This document shows, piece by piece, positions 6,379-6,959 of a stretch of DNA of 6,959 nucleotides (position 1 is its first letter; each line of letters begins with the position of its first letter). A program made the position numbers and the translations under genes. Below the pieces are notes generated by a model. That model was not told the origin of the DNA. It was given only the letters and a program-made list of their open reading frames with translations, and did not search any database. Source of the stretch: Aquincola sp. (GTDB taxonomy: Bacteria > Pseudomonadota > Gammaproteobacteria > Burkholderiales > Burkholderiaceae_C); contig JAOUIM010000194.1 of the NCBI GenBank assembly GCA_029884035.1, positions 1-6,959 of the forward strand. Reading direction: 5' to 3'.

Positions 6379-6959
6379 CTACGCCCGTGCGCGCGCCTCG
6401 AGGTCGACCTTGAGCGCCGGCGCCAGCTTGAGCTGGCGCGCGAGCTCGTCGAGGTAGGCGCGCTCCATCGTCGTCGTCTCGTCGACCACCAGCAGGCTGG
6501 CCAGGTAGATCTCGGCCGCCATCTCGGGGCTCGCGCTCGCGGTCGCCACGTCAGCCGGTTCGACCGGCTTGCGCAACTCGTCCTCGAACCAGCGGCGCGT
6601 CGCGGGGTCGCTATCCAGCCGCGCCAGCTCGGCCTCGACGAGGCAGCGTTCGCGGTCGTCCATGTGGCCGTCGGCCTTGGCCGCGGCGATCATCGCCTTG
6701 AGCATCGCCTGGCTGTGCCGCTCGAGCTGGGGTGCCGGCAGCGCCGCGAAACCCGGCACCGACGGCGTTGGCTGCGGTGCACCCGCGGCACCCGCCGGCG
6801 GCTGCGCCTGCTGCGCGGCCTGGTGGTCCTGGTAGGCCTTCCAGGCCAGGGCGCCGATCGCGGCGACGCTGCCCAGCTTCAGGGCCGATGCGCCGATGCG
6901 GCGCCCGCGCTGGCTGCCCAGCAGCAGCGCGAGCGCGCCGCCGGCGGCAGCGCCGGTGG
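6379..6959 (-). CDS. DUF533 / TerB-like membrane-anchored protein, N-terminus outside window
   Basis: The frame is open to the right edge, giving about 192 visible residues and a TAG stop. Reading into the window, a Gly/Ala-rich hydrophobic stretch (GGALALLLGSQRGRRIG, then ALKLGSVAAIGALAWKAYQ) is followed by a Gln/Ala/Pro linker. A helical C-terminal domain then begins near SQAMLKAMIAAAKADGHMDDRER. This order (glycine-rich hydrophobic segment, WKAYQ, low-complexity linker, TerB-like helical domain with AKADGHMD and DE-T-ERAYLDELA) is that of DUF533 proteins such as E. coli YebE, which is described as an inner-membrane protein of unknown function. The TerB-like acidic helices may bind metal, but this is inferred. 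A GTG at 6759 could be taken as a start, but clear family sequence continues upstream of it, so the gene is longer. It is the promoter-proximal gene of a likely two-gene unit with the CoA-transferase. Confidence 0.85.
   Translation of the reverse strand, partial: TGAAAGGALALLLGSQRGRRIGASALKLGSVAAIGALAWKAYQDHQAAQQAQPPAGAAGAPQPTPSVPGFAALPAPQLERHSQAMLKAMIAAAKADGHMDDRERCLVEAELARLDSDPATRRWFEDELRKPVEPADVATASASPEMAAEIYLASLLVVDETTTMERAYLDELARQLKLAPALKVDLEARARA

Noticed and set aside
5255..6457. A 400-codon open frame on the plus strand, opposite the CoA-transferase.
   Set aside because: It covers almost exactly the real CaiB/BaiF gene on the other strand, has an Arg/His/Ala-rich low-complexity translation, and also runs into the DUF533 gene. 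It is a compositional shadow.
6379..6759. A short stand-alone TerB-like protein starting at the GTG at 6759.
   Set aside because: The frame stays open to the window edge, and the upstream residues show the Gly/Ala-rich hydrophobic segment and WKAYQ motif expected of DUF533 proteins. The gene is a longer one cut by the window.
1..6959. A CRISPR array, prophage, toxin-antitoxin or defence system.
   Set aside because: No regularly spaced repeats, integrase, attachment-site duplication or defence-family motifs were seen. The window is a transporter operon and two ordinary genes.

Overview
The window is high-GC DNA with dense coding. Its proteins are close in sequence to the classical proteobacterial dipeptide (Dpp) transporter. 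GC content, gene order and protein character suggest a betaproteobacterium of the order Burkholderiales. No marker gene is present, so this placement is an inference.

Left two thirds (1-4906, + strand): a dipeptide ABC transporter locus in the order dppB (3' end only), dppC, dppD, dppF, dppA. The first four genes are tightly packed. dppB/dppC and dppD/dppF overlap by ATGA, and dppC and dppD are 15 bases apart. They encode two inner-membrane permeases and two ATPases. dppA lies at the far end, after a 106-base spacer, with its own strong ribosome binding site. It encodes the periplasmic binding protein, which retains the Arg and Asp expected to hold the two ends of a dipeptide. A GC-rich hairpin at 4928-4951 follows and probably terminates the operon. 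Peptides captured by DppA would pass through DppBC, driven by ATP hydrolysis in DppDF.

Middle (4907-5176): a 270-base non-coding gap between convergent genes. It holds the terminator hairpin and two overlapping short palindromes, and nothing else I can support.

Right third (5177-6959, - strand): a complete class III (CaiB/BaiF) CoA-transferase gene, preceded 14 bases upstream by the 3' part of a gene for a DUF533/TerB-like membrane-anchored protein that runs off the window. The two are probably co-transcribed, but no functional link between them, or with the Dpp locus, is visible.

I find no RNA gene, CRISPR array, intact mobile element or new defence-like system. The observation most worth following is in DppD. 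The third cysteine of its C-terminal four-cysteine motif, an iron-sulfur ligand position in this family, is a serine, while the partner ATPase DppF keeps all four.
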